Source of the DNA: an uncultured Oscillospiraceae bacterium
Lineage (GTDB): Bacteria; Bacillota; Clostridia; Oscillospirales; Oscillospiraceae
Assembly (NCBI GenBank): GCA_934565795.1
Contig: CAKTIM010000002.1
Location: 99,917 to 163,916, forward strand
Length of the DNA stretch: 64,000 bases
Direction of reading: 5' to 3'
Position numbers and translations under genes: made by a program
Notes under the pieces: generated by a model
Seen by the model: only the letters and a program-made list of their open reading frames with translations
Databases searched by the model: none
Told to the model about the DNA's origin: nothing
In this document: piece after piece, positions 16,347-25,884 of the stretch
Numbering within the stretch: position 1 is the first letter of the stretch
Layout: every line of letters begins with the position of its first letter

Positions 16347-16616
16347 ATGAAGGCAATTGTTACCGTTGTGGGCCAGGATCGTGTGGGCATCATTGCGTCC
16401 GTCTGCACCCAGCTGGCAGGCTATAATGTGAACGTGCTGGACATCAGTCAGACAGTCATGCAGGGCTATTTCACAATGATGATGGCTACGGATATTTCCC
16501 AATGCACGATCCCGGTGGCCGAGCTAGCCAAGCAGATGGAAAAAGCGGGGCAGGAGATGGGCCTGTCCATCCATGTCCAGCGGGAGGATATCTTCCAGGC
16601 CATGCATCGGGTTTGA
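16347..16616 (+). CDS. ACT-domain protein (UPF0237 type)
   Basis: An 89-residue protein consisting of one ACT domain (MKAIVTVVGQDRVGIIASV, then VNVLDISQTVMQGYFTM), the fold that binds amino acids or other small ligands in regulatory proteins. The gene pairs with the UPF0210 gene 9 bp downstream. This two-gene order is conserved across Firmicutes and suggests the proteins act together. GAGGAGAA precedes the ATG. No ligand can be predicted from the sequence. Confidence 0.88.
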   Translation: MKAIVTVVGQDRVGIIASVCTQLAGYNVNVLDISQTVMQGYFTMMMATDISQCTIPVAELAKQMEKAGQEMGLSIHVQREDIFQAMHRV

Positions 16617-16625
16617 GGGGTCACT

Positions 16626-17984
16626 ATGCTGAATCAGAAAGACATTCTGGAAACCCAGGCGATGATCGAGAAGCAGCACCTGGATATCCGCACCATCACC
16701 ATGGGCATCAGCCTGCTGGACTGCTGCGACCCCGATCTTAAAAAGTGCTGCGATAAAATTTACAAGAAAATTACCCGCCTGGCTAAAAATCTGGTTTCCG
16801 TGGGCAATGATATTGAGGCAGAATTTGGCATTCCAATTGTCAACAAGCGGATTTCCGTTACCCCCATTGCCCTTGTGGCCGGTTCCTGTGAGGCGGAGTC
16901 CTATGTGGAGATTGCCAAAACCCTGGATGCCGCTGCCAAGACCTGCGGCGTGAATTTCATCGGCGGCTTTTCGGCGCTGGTGCAGAAGGGGGCGACCACC
17001 GGCGACTGGAAGCTGATCCGCTCCATCCCGGAGGCCATGGCTGCGACAGAGCGTGTGTGCGCCAGTGTGAATATCGGCTCCACCAAGGCGGGAATCAATA
17101 TGGACGCCGTGGCCGAGATGGGCAGAATCATCAAGAAAACGGCGGAGCTGACCGCATCCGACGGCTGCATGGGCTGCGCCAAGGTGGTGGTTTTTGCCAA
17201 CGCGGTAGAGGATAACCCCTTTATGGCCGGTGCGTTTCACGGCGTCGGAGAGCCGGAGTGTGTGCTGAATGTGGGTGTTTCCGGCCCCGGCGTGGTTCAT
17301 CATGCGCTTCAGCAGGTAAAGGGGCAGCCCTTTGACGTGGTGGCTGAAACCATTAAAAAGACCGCTTTCCAGGTCACCCGCATGGGGCAGCTGGTGGGCG
17401 TGGAGGCCTCCCGTCGGCTGGGCGTTCCCTTCGGTATCGTTGATTTGAGCCTGGCGCCGACTCCGGCGGTGGGAGACAGTGTCGCCCGAATCCTGGAGGA
17501 AATGGGCCTGGAGGTCTGCGGCACCCACGGCACCACCGCCGCGCTGGCGCTGCTGAACGACGCCGTGAAAAAGGGCGGCGTTATGGCCTCTAACCATGTG
17601 GGCGGCCTTTCCGGCGCGTTTATCCCGGTGTCCGAGGACGAGGGAATGATTGCCGCTGCCGAGCGCGGGACGCTTGTCATTGACAAGCTGGAGGCGATGA
17701 CCTGTGTCTGCTCTGTCGGCCTGGATATGATTGCAGTGCCGGGGGATACCAGCGCAGCTACGATTTCCGCCATCATTGCGGACGAGGCCGCCATTGGCAT
17801 GGTCAATACCAAGACCACCGCCGTCCGAATTATCCCGGCCCTGGGTAAATCCGTGGGCGACCGGGTGGAGCTGGGCGGCCTGCTGGGCAGCGCCCCGGTG
17901 ATGCCCGTCCACAGCGAGGGCAGCGAGGCATTTATCGCCCGGGGCGGCCGCATCCCTGCACCGCTGCAGAGCCTGAAGAACTAG
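16626..17984 (+). CDS. UPF0210 / DUF711 family protein
   Basis: A 452-residue protein of the UPF0210 family, distantly related to the formate C-acetyltransferase-like superfamily by annotation, with no established reaction. Typical blocks are [49 protein letters not shown] [12 protein letters not shown], and the C-terminal [10 protein letters not shown]. Several Cys residues cluster at 35-42 and near [10 protein letters not shown]. It follows the ACT-domain gene closely and likely forms a complex with it. Repeat copy B begins at the base after its TAG stop codon. Confidence 0.88.
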   Translation: MLNQKDILETQAMIEKQHLDIRTITMGISLLDCCDPDLKKCCDKIYKKITRLAKNLVSVGNDIEAEFGIPIVNKRISVTPIALVAGSCEAESYVEIAKTLDAAAKTCGVNFIGGFSALVQKGATTGDWKLIRSIPEAMAATERVCASVNIGSTKAGINMDAVAEMGRIIKKTAELTASDGCMGCAKVVVFANAVEDNPFMAGAFHGVGEPECVLNVGVSGPGVVHHALQQVKGQPFDVVAETIKKTAFQVTRMGQLVGVEASRRLGVPFGIVDLSLAPTPAVGDSVARILEEMGLEVCGTHGTTAALALLNDAVKKGGVMASNHVGGLSGAFIPVSEDEGMIAAAERGTLVIDKLEAMTCVCSVGLDMIAVPGDTSAATISAIIADEAAIGMVNTKTTAVRIIPALGKSVGDRVELGGLLGSAPVMPVHSEGSEAFIARGGRIPAPLQSLKN

Positions 17985-18146
17985 GGAGGCTCTGAATAAA
18001 TCGTCTGCGTCTGTGAGCGGATCTTTTTCGTCCACCCTTCGGTATCGGAAACGGGAAATACATACAGTATTCCGCCGTTTTCGATACCTTGATTGGCCGA
18101 AAAATCTCTCACTCACAGCCCTTGCCGATTTAATCAGAGCTTCCTT
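17985..18146. repeat. Structured palindromic repeat, copy B
   Basis: About 162 bp, closely similar to copy A read in reverse complement. It keeps the GGCTCTGAATAAATCGTCTG end, AGCG[GATC]TTTTT facing AAAAA[TCTCT] and the apical AAATACATACAGTATTCC. The left end is directly adjacent to the UPF0210 stop codon. A further fragment, GGAACCTCTGATAGCC, follows at about 18150-18165 and looks like a second element end. Confidence 0.88.
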
Positions 18147-18188
18147 GGGGAACCTCTGATAGCCATCTAACCTGTGTTGGAGGATGTA

Positions 18189-19382
18189 ATGGAAAGAAAG
18201 ATAGATAAAGCCGGTATTTTAGATGAAAAATCCCTCTGGATTTCAGATGAAGCCTTTGCCAGATTTCAGAGCTTTTGCGGCAAGGGCCTTGGAACAAGGG
18301 TGGATGCAGTGCCGTCTGCGCAGAGTATTTTTATGAAGCAGAATCTGTCCATCGTCTTTTTCGCAACGATTCTGTTCCTGCTGACAAATGGCCTGTACCT
18401 TGTCAAAAACATAGTGATGAAAACCATGATCCCCATTGATATGATCCCGCTGTATATGATGGTTGGGTCATGCCTGGCGATGCTGGTGTTTCTGCTATTC
18501 TATAAGAAATACGGTTCACCCCTGGCCCGGTTTGCGCTGCTTGCTTTCTATACCATGGTAATTGCAAGCGTAGCTGTTTTCATGGTTTCCTGCAACTATC
18601 ACGGCATCGGCCTGTCAATTTCGATGTGCTATCTCTTTGTGATTATGATTGCGCCCACGTACCAAGCTGTTGATACCATCGTGATATGTGCATTGATCTT
18701 TATCACCTGCTGGCTTCCTAAAATTTTCCCGTATGGAGAGAATTACAATCTCTTTAAGCATTTTCTGCTACGCTTTGCCATTGTGGTTGGCCTGATTGCG
18801 ATTCGCTCCATTTTTATCCGCCAGTCCGACAACGAACGGCATATCAAGGAAATGAGCAATTCCTTCCTGACGCTGGCCTACAACGATGTGATGACCGGCA
18901 CCCTGAACAAAAAGGCGATGGAAAGCTATCGCACTTATGTCGCGGAACAGCTGGCCCCCGAAAAGGTCAGCGTGATTATTTACGACATTGACAATTTCAA
19001 ATCCTACAACGATCACTATTCCCATATAAAGGGTGACGAGGCGCTGAAGCGGATTGCCGGAAGCATCGTCCAGACGTTGGCGAAGTCCGACAGATACCTT
19101 TTCCGCTTTGGCGGTGAGGAATTTGTGGTGATCCTGCCGGATATTGCCGAGGACGAAGCCCGCCAGATTGCAAGCGAGCTTCTAAGCGCGGTGCGCGCTG
19201 CCGCTGTTCCCAGAGACGATCTGCCGGGGACGGACATTGTTACCGCCTCCTTCGGTGTTGCCTGCGGAACGGCCGAAGAGCTGAACAGCCTTTCGATCAT
19301 TACCAAGGCGGACAAGCAGCTCTATGTCAGCAAGAACAGCGGCAAGAACTGCGTTGCGGCAGGCGGCGTCATTTACCGTTGA
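18189..19382 (+). CDS. Membrane-bound GGDEF diguanylate cyclase
   Basis: A 397-residue protein that should make cyclic di-GMP from two GTP. After a soluble N-terminus of ~55 residues come about six transmembrane segments (~58-215), then a GGDEF domain (~235-395) with DVMTGTLNKKAM and the active-site loop FGGEEF. The RxxD inhibitory site before the loop is absent (AKSD), so product feedback by that route is unlikely. The ATG at 18189 has GGAGG five bases upstream and is preferred over GTG at 18174. It stands alone between repeat copy B and a terminator. Confidence 0.9.
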   Translation: MERKIDKAGILDEKSLWISDEAFARFQSFCGKGLGTRVDAVPSAQSIFMKQNLSIVFFATILFLLTNGLYLVKNIVMKTMIPIDMIPLYMMVGSCLAMLVFLLFYKKYGSPLARFALLAFYTMVIASVAVFMVSCNYHGIGLSISMCYLFVIMIAPTYQAVDTIVICALIFITCWLPKIFPYGENYNLFKHFLLRFAIVVGLIAIRSIFIRQSDNERHIKEMSNSFLTLAYNDVMTGTLNKKAMESYRTYVAEQLAPEKVSVIIYDIDNFKSYNDHYSHIKGDEALKRIAGSIVQTLAKSDRYLFRFGGEEFVVILPDIAEDEARQIASELLSAVRAAAVPRDDLPGTDIVTASFGVACGTAEELNSLSIITKADKQLYVSKNSGKNCVAAGGVIYR

Positions 19383-19402
19383 TTTATTTGGGCGTATCTG
19401 AA

Positions 19403-19440
19403 AATATCCAGCGAGAGAAAACACTCGCTGGATATTTTTT
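19403..19440 (+). terminator. Intrinsic terminator with repeat-like 5' flank
   Basis: A 13-bp stem (AATATCCAGCGAG with CTCGCTGGATATT) runs into Ts. The preceding GGGCGTATCTGAAAAT (19390-19405) matches the end of repeat copy D, so this may be a shrunken family member now working as a terminator. It is shared with the convergent VanW gene. Confidence 0.85.
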
Positions 19441-21037
19441 ATGGCTCGTCCGTGTCGCTTTCCGCGTAGCCGGGGTTGCACCATACGTCCTCCAGGTAGA
19501 TAGATGTATGATCCAAAACCCTGGAGATTTCCTCGTCCGTTTCGCGGTCATACCGGCAGCGGTAGGCTGCCGCGTAGGAGGGGTGGTCGTCCACCCGGTA
19601 TTCCATTTTAACGTAGTAGTCCCGCTGCTCCACGCCCATGATCCGAACCTTTACAAAGCCATCGGATACCTCGGCAAGGATTTTAACAGGCAGCTCATAG
19701 TCGTTGCGCAGCTTCAGGTCGGTTGTACCCCAGTTGACGGTGGCGTCCAGTCCCAGGGGAATGTAGCTTGCGGGATAGCCGTGGTTCCGGCGTTCCACCA
19801 CGGTCAGCTCGGCAAACAGAGAGCTGAGATACAGCGTGGAGGAAACCTGGCAGATTCCGCCGCCCAGCTCGTCCACCAGCTCCGTGCCGGAATAGGCAGG
19901 GGCGGGGAGATAGCCAGCCTCCCGGGTTCTCTTCCCCAGCGTCTCATTGTAGGACAGGGTCTGGCCGGGCTGTAAAATGATCCCGTTTAGCTTCTCGCAG
20001 GCCAGGCGCAGGTTTTCGTTGCGGTTTTCATTGTCTGTGTACTCTGTTTTGCAGTAGCCAAGGGTATCCTGAAACCAAGCGTCCTCCTCGCTTACCGTCG
20101 GGGGGATGTATTCCATGGATATGCGCACCGTCTGACCAGCCGGGGCGGCATCCAGTAATGCGGTGGCCTGGTCGACATCAAAGCCATAGCCGTCCGTTCC
20201 CGGAATGACCTCCAGAGTTTTGGGATCCACCCTGGGATTCTGGGCAGGGACGGTAACCTGCTGATAGACTGCATCCAAATCCAGGGGAACCGGCTCCCGT
20301 TCCTCGCCGGGAGAATCCAGCGTCACCTGGAAATTTTGCGCTTCAAATCCGGCCAGCACCCGGTCAAGTGCATCCTGTAGGTCAACCAAATGCCCGGCGG
20401 AGCCACGGTTGAGCACCAGAGTCTGACAGTCGCCCTCCTTCAGCGCAACATTGGGCGCATCCCCCTCCAGCCAGTAGCCCGAGGGGGTGTAAACGCCGCC
20501 AAGCTCGTTGTAAAAGCCCGTCAGGGCATCCTGAATTGCCGCGCGATCCAACGAAAGCGCTAAAGAATCAGTGGAAGCCCCCTTGTCCAGTGCGGCGCGC
20601 ACAGCAGTTTCCACGTCCAGGTGCGCCATGGTTACCGCAGGGGAGAGGGTGAAGCTGTGGCCGTCCACTGTGACAATCATGCTTTCCGTCTGATAGATGT
20701 CCACGACGCTCGCGCGAACGGCGGCCAGTGCCTCCTGCTCCGTCATGCTGCCAACGGGAATGCCTGCAATGGTTACGCCTGACGCAATTCTTACCTCCGG
20801 CGCGGGCGTCGGCTCCGTGGGCTGCTGCACCTGGGGCACGTCTGGCTGCGGCTGCTGCCCGGCCGGAATCAGCAGGAGCGTCAGCACCAATATTGCCAGC
20901 AGTCCGACCGCAATACAGCCGACGATTACCAGCCGACGGCCGGCAGTTTTGCTTTTCCTGCGGTAGGTTGTACGCTCGGTATCAATTTGCCTGGGGATAG
21001 TGATCTCCTCCTTGTATCGTGGGAAAGGCTGCCGCAT
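19439..21037 (-). CDS. VanW-family membrane-anchored protein
   Basis: A 532-residue envelope protein. One transmembrane segment lies at ~35-58 after a basic N-terminus, followed by a Pro/Gln linker, two peptidoglycan-binding-like (PG_binding_4 type) regions and a C-terminal VanW domain with YNETLGKRTREAGY, GGGICQVSSTLY and LGLDATVNWG. Such proteins are thought to act at the cell wall; the activity is not established. No strong ribosome site precedes the ATG at 21037, and an SD-like AAGGAGGAG lies 30-40 bp inside the frame, so the true start may be slightly downstream. Confidence 0.85.
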   Translation of the reverse strand: MRQPFPRYKEEITIPRQIDTERTTYRRKSKTAGRRLVIVGCIAVGLLAILVLTLLLIPAGQQPQPDVPQVQQPTEPTPAPEVRIASGVTIAGIPVGSMTEQEALAAVRASVVDIYQTESMIVTVDGHSFTLSPAVTMAHLDVETAVRAALDKGASTDSLALSLDRAAIQDALTGFYNELGGVYTPSGYWLEGDAPNVALKEGDCQTLVLNRGSAGHLVDLQDALDRVLAGFEAQNFQVTLDSPGEEREPVPLDLDAVYQQVTVPAQNPRVDPKTLEVIPGTDGYGFDVDQATALLDAAPAGQTVRISMEYIPPTVSEEDAWFQDTLGYCKTEYTDNENRNENLRLACEKLNGIILQPGQTLSYNETLGKRTREAGYLPAPAYSGTELVDELGGGICQVSSTLYLSSLFAELTVVERRNHGYPASYIPLGLDATVNWGTTDLKLRNDYELPVKILAEVSDGFVKVRIMGVEQRDYYVKMEYRVDDHPSYAAAYRCRYDRETDEEISRVLDHTSIYLEDVWCNPGYAESDTDEP

Positions 21038-21056
21038 CGGAATGCAGCAGCCATTG

Positions 21057-22274
21057 TTATTTTGCGGATAAATCCACTGCCCTGCGCAGAATGGAGTCTG
21101 CGGGTACTGCTTTGGGCAGCTGTATGGAAAACTTCATCTGTGGATTTCTGGGTTCCTCCAGCGGAAGACCGTCTGCATCCTGCATGATCCCTGCCTCCAG
21201 GGAGAACGGCCGCAGATTCGGCCCCACGACCTCCAGCGCGTCGCCCCTGCGGAACTTATTGCGCAGGCTGCATATGGCCCGCCCCTGGGCGTCGCAGAAC
21301 TCCACGATGGCGCACACCTGCCACTGGCGGATGTAGCGGGAATTGTCGGTATACTGGCCGGGAGCGCCGAAATAGAACCCGGTGGAGTAGACCCGGTGGG
21401 ACACATGCTCCACCTCATCCCGCCAGACCGGGTCAAGAGGTCTGCCTGCAAAGGCATCGTCGATGCAGTGCCGGTAGGCACCGGCCACGATGGCCGCATA
21501 GTAGGCGGACTTGGCACGACCTTCGATCTTGATGCAGTCGATCCCGGCCTCCATCAGCTCCTTCAGGTGATCAATGGTGCACATATCCCTGGAATTGAGA
21601 ATATAGGTGCCCTTGTCATCCTCAAAAACAGGGAAGTATTCGCCGGGACGTTTTTCCTCCATCAGCGCATATTGATAGCGGCAGGGCTGGGCGCAGGCAC
21701 CGCGGTTGGAGTCCCGCCCGGTCATATAGTTGCTCAGCAGGCAGCGGCCCGAATAGCTGACGCACATTGCGCCGTGCCCAAAGGTCTCGATTTCCAGGTC
21801 GGGGGAGACCCTTTGGCGGATTTCCGCAATTTCGCCCAGACTCAGCTCCCTTGCCAGCACCACCCGCTGTGCGCCCAAATCATGCCATGCCTGAGCGCAG
21901 GCATAATTGGCCACGGACTGCTGGGTGGAAATATGTCGCTGGCAGTGGGGGGCATATTTTCCCGCCATCATAAACGCGCCCAGGTCTGCCAGAATCAGAG
22001 CATCCACTCCGGCGCTGTCCAGCTGCTCTAAGTAGGGAGGAAGCTGACTGGCTTCCTCGTTGCGGGGCATTGTATTGACGGTTACGTGCACCTTTACGCC
22101 GTGGGCATGGGCAAAGGCCACTGCCTTGGGCAGCTCCTCCGGGGAGAAATTCCCCGCGAAGGAGCGCATCCCAAAGCTTGTACCTGCCAGATATACCGCA
22201 TCTGCGCCGTATTTGACGGACATTTTCAGCTGCTCGGCATCCCCGGCGGGACATAAAAGCTCCATTTTCTTCAT
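21057..22274 (-). CDS. U32-family peptidase-like protein (TrhP type)
   Basis: A 405-residue protein of the U32 family. Members such as TrhP/YrrO act in prephenate-dependent hydroxylation of tRNA uridine 34; older annotations say collagenase-like protease. It starts MKKMELLCPAGDAEQL with AVYLAG, then shows the signature ETFGHGAMCVSYSGRCLLSNY and the conserved cysteines in GACAQPCRYQY. The ATG at 22274 begins one base after the mltG stop, so the two are coupled. The order mltG then U32 gene is also seen in the yrr region of Bacillus. Confidence 0.88.
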   Translation of the reverse strand: MKKMELLCPAGDAEQLKMSVKYGADAVYLAGTSFGMRSFAGNFSPEELPKAVAFAHAHGVKVHVTVNTMPRNEEASQLPPYLEQLDSAGVDALILADLGAFMMAGKYAPHCQRHISTQQSVANYACAQAWHDLGAQRVVLARELSLGEIAEIRQRVSPDLEIETFGHGAMCVSYSGRCLLSNYMTGRDSNRGACAQPCRYQYALMEEKRPGEYFPVFEDDKGTYILNSRDMCTIDHLKELMEAGIDCIKIEGRAKSAYYAAIVAGAYRHCIDDAFAGRPLDPVWRDEVEHVSHRVYSTGFYFGAPGQYTDNSRYIRQWQVCAIVEFCDAQGRAICSLRNKFRRGDALEVVGPNLRPFSLEAGIMQDADGLPLEEPRNPQMKFSIQLPKAVPADSILRRAVDLSAK

Positions 22275-22275
22275 A

Positions 22276-23880
22276 CTACACGCCCAGTCTTGCCCGGTTT
22301 GCGTCGTGCTCTTCCTGGGTGGTTGCGAACACATGGGAGCCGACGGTGGGATCGAGCACATAGAAATAGTAGTTGGTATCCGAAGGCTCCAGCGCTGCCC
22401 GCAGGCTGTTCAGGCCGGGGTTGGCGATGGGGCCGGGCGTGAGGCCCACATTGGTATAGGTGTTGTAGGGGCTGTTGACCCGCAGGTCTTCGGCGGTCAG
22501 ATCCGTCTTGCCGTCCAGGGCGTAAATGATGGTGGCGTCGATGTTCAGGTAGGCAGGATTTCCGTGCCAGCAGAACAGACGGTTGTAGATGACCGAGGCG
22601 ATGGTGTAGCCCTCCTCGGCGCTGGAGGTCTCCTTCTCGATCATGGAGGCCACGTTTACCACATCCCGCACGGTGAACAGATGGCTGTCGATATAGTCCT
22701 GAGCCTTTCCGTCCCGGCGCATCAGGTCGGTCAGATGGGCGTTCAGGGTCTGGATCTTGCCGCGCATATCCTCGTCGAAGCGGGTATCGAAGTTGTTGAG
22801 CATCTTCGTCAGAATGCTTCTGGGAGAATCGTTCTGATAGAATTCATAGGTGTCTGGGAACAGGAAGCCCTCCAGGCAGTAGCGGTCGCCTCTGGCCACA
22901 CCGTCCAGGAACCAATAGTCGTTCAGTTCCCCGGAGGCGGCGTAGGACTCGATATCCTGCACGGTACACACCTTGTTTTCCTCCAGCAGGGCGAAAATCT
23001 GACGGCAGCTGTAGCCCTCCGGGATCATCACCTTTACAACGTCTCTGGAGGAGGAGGGGGACATCATTTTGACCAATGCGTGATAGTCGTATTTGGTATT
23101 CAAATCCCAGATTCCGGGCTTGATATCCCCATCGTCAACCGCAAATTGGGCGTAAAGCTTGAACAGGCCCGGATAGTGGATCAGCTCATTGCGGGCCAGC
23201 TTCTTTATGATATCGTCCATGGTGTCGGTTTCATAGACGGTAATGGTCACCGTCTTGTCCTCCCGGCCAAAGGCCAGAATTTCAGAGGCGCACACCCATG
23301 CCAGCCGCCCCAGCGTCACACTGATCAGCAGCACCAGGCAGGCCCATACGCAGGTCACCAGAATATTGGGAATGCCCAGCAGTCCCTCGCCCTTTTTCCG
23401 GCGGGGGCGGCCCTTTTTGACGGGGCGGGTGCGGCTGCGCTGCTGCGGAGGCGGGGCAGGCTCCTCCGGCATCTCCGGCTCGCTGTATTCATGCGGCGGA
23501 AGCACGGGCGGGACATCGCCCCCGTCGTACACCGGCTGCTCCGGGGCCTCCTCCGGCTCCCGTGCGTCAATATACTCTAGCTGCGCATTATCCTGCTGAT
23601 ACTCCTCCGTATTTTCCTGCATCGGCGCTTTGGCGGCAAATCTGCCATGATAAGCCACCGGCGGCTCGTCAAGCTCCGGCGCCTCGCTGCTTGCAAACGC
23701 ACCGGGAACAGGCGCTTCCGGCTCCTCCGGCAGGCTATCCTCAATGGGAGCGGGCAGCGGCTCTTCGGCGGGGAAGAACGCCGGGGGCGTCAGATGCGTA
23801 TCCTCCTGCGCGGCAGGCGTATCCTCGGCAGGCTCGGGGAGATTTCCCTGCTCCTGATCCGAATTGGGATCATAATTCAT
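22276..23880 (-). CDS. mltG: Endolytic peptidoglycan transglycosylase MltG
   Basis: This 534-residue enzyme cleaves nascent glycan strands at the membrane and thereby sets chain length. The first ~165 residues are Pro/Glu-rich and likely cytoplasmic and disordered, ending in a basic patch (RRKKGE). A transmembrane segment follows at ~175-200, then the YceG/MltG domain with MIPEGYSCRQIF, LEGFLFPDTYEF, VASMIEKETS containing the catalytic Glu, and NTYTNVGLTPGPIANPG. The ATG at 23880 is preferred, with GGAGG seven bases upstream. The long acidic N-terminal tail is larger than usual. Confidence 0.94.
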   Translation of the reverse strand: MNYDPNSDQEQGNLPEPAEDTPAAQEDTHLTPPAFFPAEEPLPAPIEDSLPEEPEAPVPGAFASSEAPELDEPPVAYHGRFAAKAPMQENTEEYQQDNAQLEYIDAREPEEAPEQPVYDGGDVPPVLPPHEYSEPEMPEEPAPPPQQRSRTRPVKKGRPRRKKGEGLLGIPNILVTCVWACLVLLISVTLGRLAWVCASEILAFGREDKTVTITVYETDTMDDIIKKLARNELIHYPGLFKLYAQFAVDDGDIKPGIWDLNTKYDYHALVKMMSPSSSRDVVKVMIPEGYSCRQIFALLEENKVCTVQDIESYAASGELNDYWFLDGVARGDRYCLEGFLFPDTYEFYQNDSPRSILTKMLNNFDTRFDEDMRGKIQTLNAHLTDLMRRDGKAQDYIDSHLFTVRDVVNVASMIEKETSSAEEGYTIASVIYNRLFCWHGNPAYLNIDATIIYALDGKTDLTAEDLRVNSPYNTYTNVGLTPGPIANPGLNSLRAALEPSDTNYYFYVLDPTVGSHVFATTQEEHDANRARLGV

Positions 23881-23893
23881 GTGGATTCCTCCA

Positions 23894-24436
23894 TTATCGA
23901 ATGACAATTTGTTCTCTCACTCTCTGCGCGGTTTCCTTGCCTTTTAATGCCTCTGCCAGGGCCAGGCCAAAGGGAATGGCGCACCCGGCAGAGGTGCCGG
24001 TGATCAGCCTACCGTTTACCACCACGGCGGCATTTTCCTCCATGATGGCACCGCCCATATTGATCTCCTGCCCAGGATAGCAGGTGGCGCGGCGGCCCTG
24101 GGTGATGCCGAGATCGGCCAGTACCGTCGGCCCGGCGCAAATCGCCGCAATATATTTCCCGTTTTCCCAGCCGAATTTCAGTGCCTCCAGTGCCTGCGGA
24201 CAGGCGCGAAGGCTGGCGACACCGCCCATCCCGCCGGGGATAATCAGCATGTCCACATCCGTCAGATCCATTTCATCCAGCGTGATGTCAGCCACCACCG
24301 GGATTTTATGACTGCCGCAAACGGTCTTTCCGTCGATGCCAACCGTCAGAATTGCGACACCGGCCCTGCGAAGAATATCCAGCGGTGCAATTGCCTCCGT
24401 CTCTTCAAACCCGGTGCCAAGCAGCATGTATACCAT
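23894..24436 (-). CDS. DJ-1/PfpI family protein
   Basis: A 180-residue protein of the DJ-1/ThiJ group. It has FEETEAIAPLDILRRAG near the N-terminus, LIIPGGMGG, and the nucleophile elbow AAICAGPTVL with the reactive Cys. Family members are reported as deglycases, chaperones or of unknown function; the YajL/ThiJ subgroup fits best. Start codon 24436 is chosen because GGAGG is seven bases upstream, while the ATG two codons earlier lies too close to it. It is the first gene of the leftward DJ-1, mltG, U32 run. Confidence 0.88.
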   Translation of the reverse strand: MVYMLLGTGFEETEAIAPLDILRRAGVAILTVGIDGKTVCGSHKIPVVADITLDEMDLTDVDMLIIPGGMGGVASLRACPQALEALKFGWENGKYIAAICAGPTVLADLGITQGRRATCYPGQEINMGGAIMEENAAVVVNGRLITGTSAGCAIPFGLALAEALKGKETAQRVREQIVIR

Positions 24437-24623
24437 ATTCATTCCTCCGTGATACAAATCCATTCCCATTTTATTGTTCCATTGGAAGCGGGAAATATAA
24501 GGGTATCTGATATGTTTGCATCCTAATATACCATATTTTTCCCCGTTTGTCCACTGTGAGCCAGGTTTCAAAGATTAATATTCTACGAATTTTCTACAAA
24601 TTACGAAATTCCGCAATGTAAGG

Positions 24624-24652
24624 TTGCAAAAGCGGTGCAAAAATGATAGAAT
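24624..24652 (+). promoter_or_regulatory. Promoter of the DEAD-box helicase gene
   Basis: TTGCAA (24624-24629) and TAGAAT (24647-24652) are 17 bp apart. The RNA would start near 24659, after the first in-frame ATG at 24643, which supports the start at 24694. Confidence 0.65.
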
Positions 24653-24693
24653 TATTTTTATCGAAAAAAGATTACGATTTAAGGAATACAGCC

Positions 24694-25884
24694 ATGGAAG
24701 AAAAGAATGTAACATTTGAAGCCCTCGGCCTGTCCGAGGCAATGCTGAAGGCCCTGGAGCAAAAGGGCTATGGCTACCCCACCACCATTCAGGCAGAGGC
24801 GATTCCCCCCTTCCTGGAATGGAAGGACGTGATTGCCAAGGCCCCTACCGGCACCGGGAAAACCTTCGCCTTTGGCATTCCGATGATCGAGCACATTGAT
24901 GCCGCAAGCCCCGAGGTGCAGGGGCTGATTCTTGCGCCCACCCGGGAGCTTGCCATCCAGATCGGCGACGAGCTGCGCGGGCTGCTGACCTTTTTTAGCG
25001 GCATCCGGGTCGCGGTGCTCTATGGCGGTGCGGGCATTGGCAGCCAGATCCGGCAGATGGAAAAGAAGCCCCAGATCGTCGTCGCCACTCCGGGCAGACT
25101 GATGGATCACTACAACCGCAAAACCATCCGCCTGGATAAAATTCAGACGGTGGTGCTGGATGAGGCCGACCGCATGCTGGACATGGGCTTCTTCAAGGAT
25201 GTCACCCGGATCATCGAGAAGATCAAAAACCGCAGGAACCTCGGCCTGTTTTCCGCCACCATCTCCCAGGAGGTCATGACCGTCTCGTGGATGTATCAGC
25301 GCGACGAGGTGGAGATCACCGTGGAGCCGAAGCAGGAGGATCGGCCGGACATCGACCAGTACAGCCTGACCTGCACCCCGCTGGAAAAGGCGGAGACGGC
25401 GCTGCGCCTGATGCGCTCTCAGGGCTATGAGCGGGTGATGATCTTCTGCAACACCAAGCACATGTGCCAGCGCCTTTGCGACGAATACCAGCGGGCAGGG
25501 CTGGACTGCGACTGCCTCCACGGGGACATTCGCCAGAGCCAGCGGGAAAAAACCATGCAGAAATACCGGGCCGGAAAGCTGCCGGTGCTGATTGCCACGG
25601 ACGTGGCCTCCCGTGGTATCGATGTGGATGACGTGGAATGCGTCATCAACTATGATATCCCGGAGGAGAACGAATATTATGTCCACCGCATCGGAAGAAC
25701 CGGGCGGGCAAAGCGAAAGGGAATTGCCTGGAGCATTGTCAGCAATTTCCCTGAAAAGGCCAAGCTGGATGAAATCGCAAAATTCTCCAATTACAAAATT
25801 CAGCCCATGCTGCTGAACGCCGACGGAACGCTCACGAAGGAAGAGGTAAAGGCTCCCGTGGCACCCAAAAGGCGGTTTAAATGA
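24694..25884 (+). CDS. DEAD-box ATP-dependent RNA helicase
   Basis: A 396-residue helicase core with almost no extension, which unwinds short RNA duplexes using ATP. Motifs in order: F..LGLSEAMLKALEQKGY (Q motif region), APTGTGKT (I), PTRELAIQ (Ia), TPGRLMD (Ib), DEAD (II), SAT (III), IATDVASRGIDV (V) and HRIGRTGRAKR (VI). It resembles CsdA/CshB-type proteins, but the subgroup cannot be fixed. AAGGAA lies seven bases before the chosen ATG. Its stop overlaps the DprA-like gene by ATGA. Confidence 0.94.
   Translation: MEEKNVTFEALGLSEAMLKALEQKGYGYPTTIQAEAIPPFLEWKDVIAKAPTGTGKTFAFGIPMIEHIDAASPEVQGLILAPTRELAIQIGDELRGLLTFFSGIRVAVLYGGAGIGSQIRQMEKKPQIVVATPGRLMDHYNRKTIRLDKIQTVVLDEADRMLDMGFFKDVTRIIEKIKNRRNLGLFSATISQEVMTVSWMYQRDEVEITVEPKQEDRPDIDQYSLTCTPLEKAETALRLMRSQGYERVMIFCNTKHMCQRLCDEYQRAGLDCDCLHGDIRQSQREKTMQKYRAGKLPVLIATDVASRGIDVDDVECVINYDIPEENEYYVHRIGRTGRAKRKGIAWSIVSNFPEKAKLDEIAKFSNYKIQPMLLNADGTLTKEEVKAPVAPKRRFK

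Noticed and set aside
16524-18116. Long minus-strand frame opposite the UPF0210 gene
   Set aside because: Shadow frame; it also runs through repeat copy B, which is non-coding.
22060-23580. Long plus-strand frame opposite mltG
   Set aside because: Shadow frame caused by GC-rich codons of mltG.
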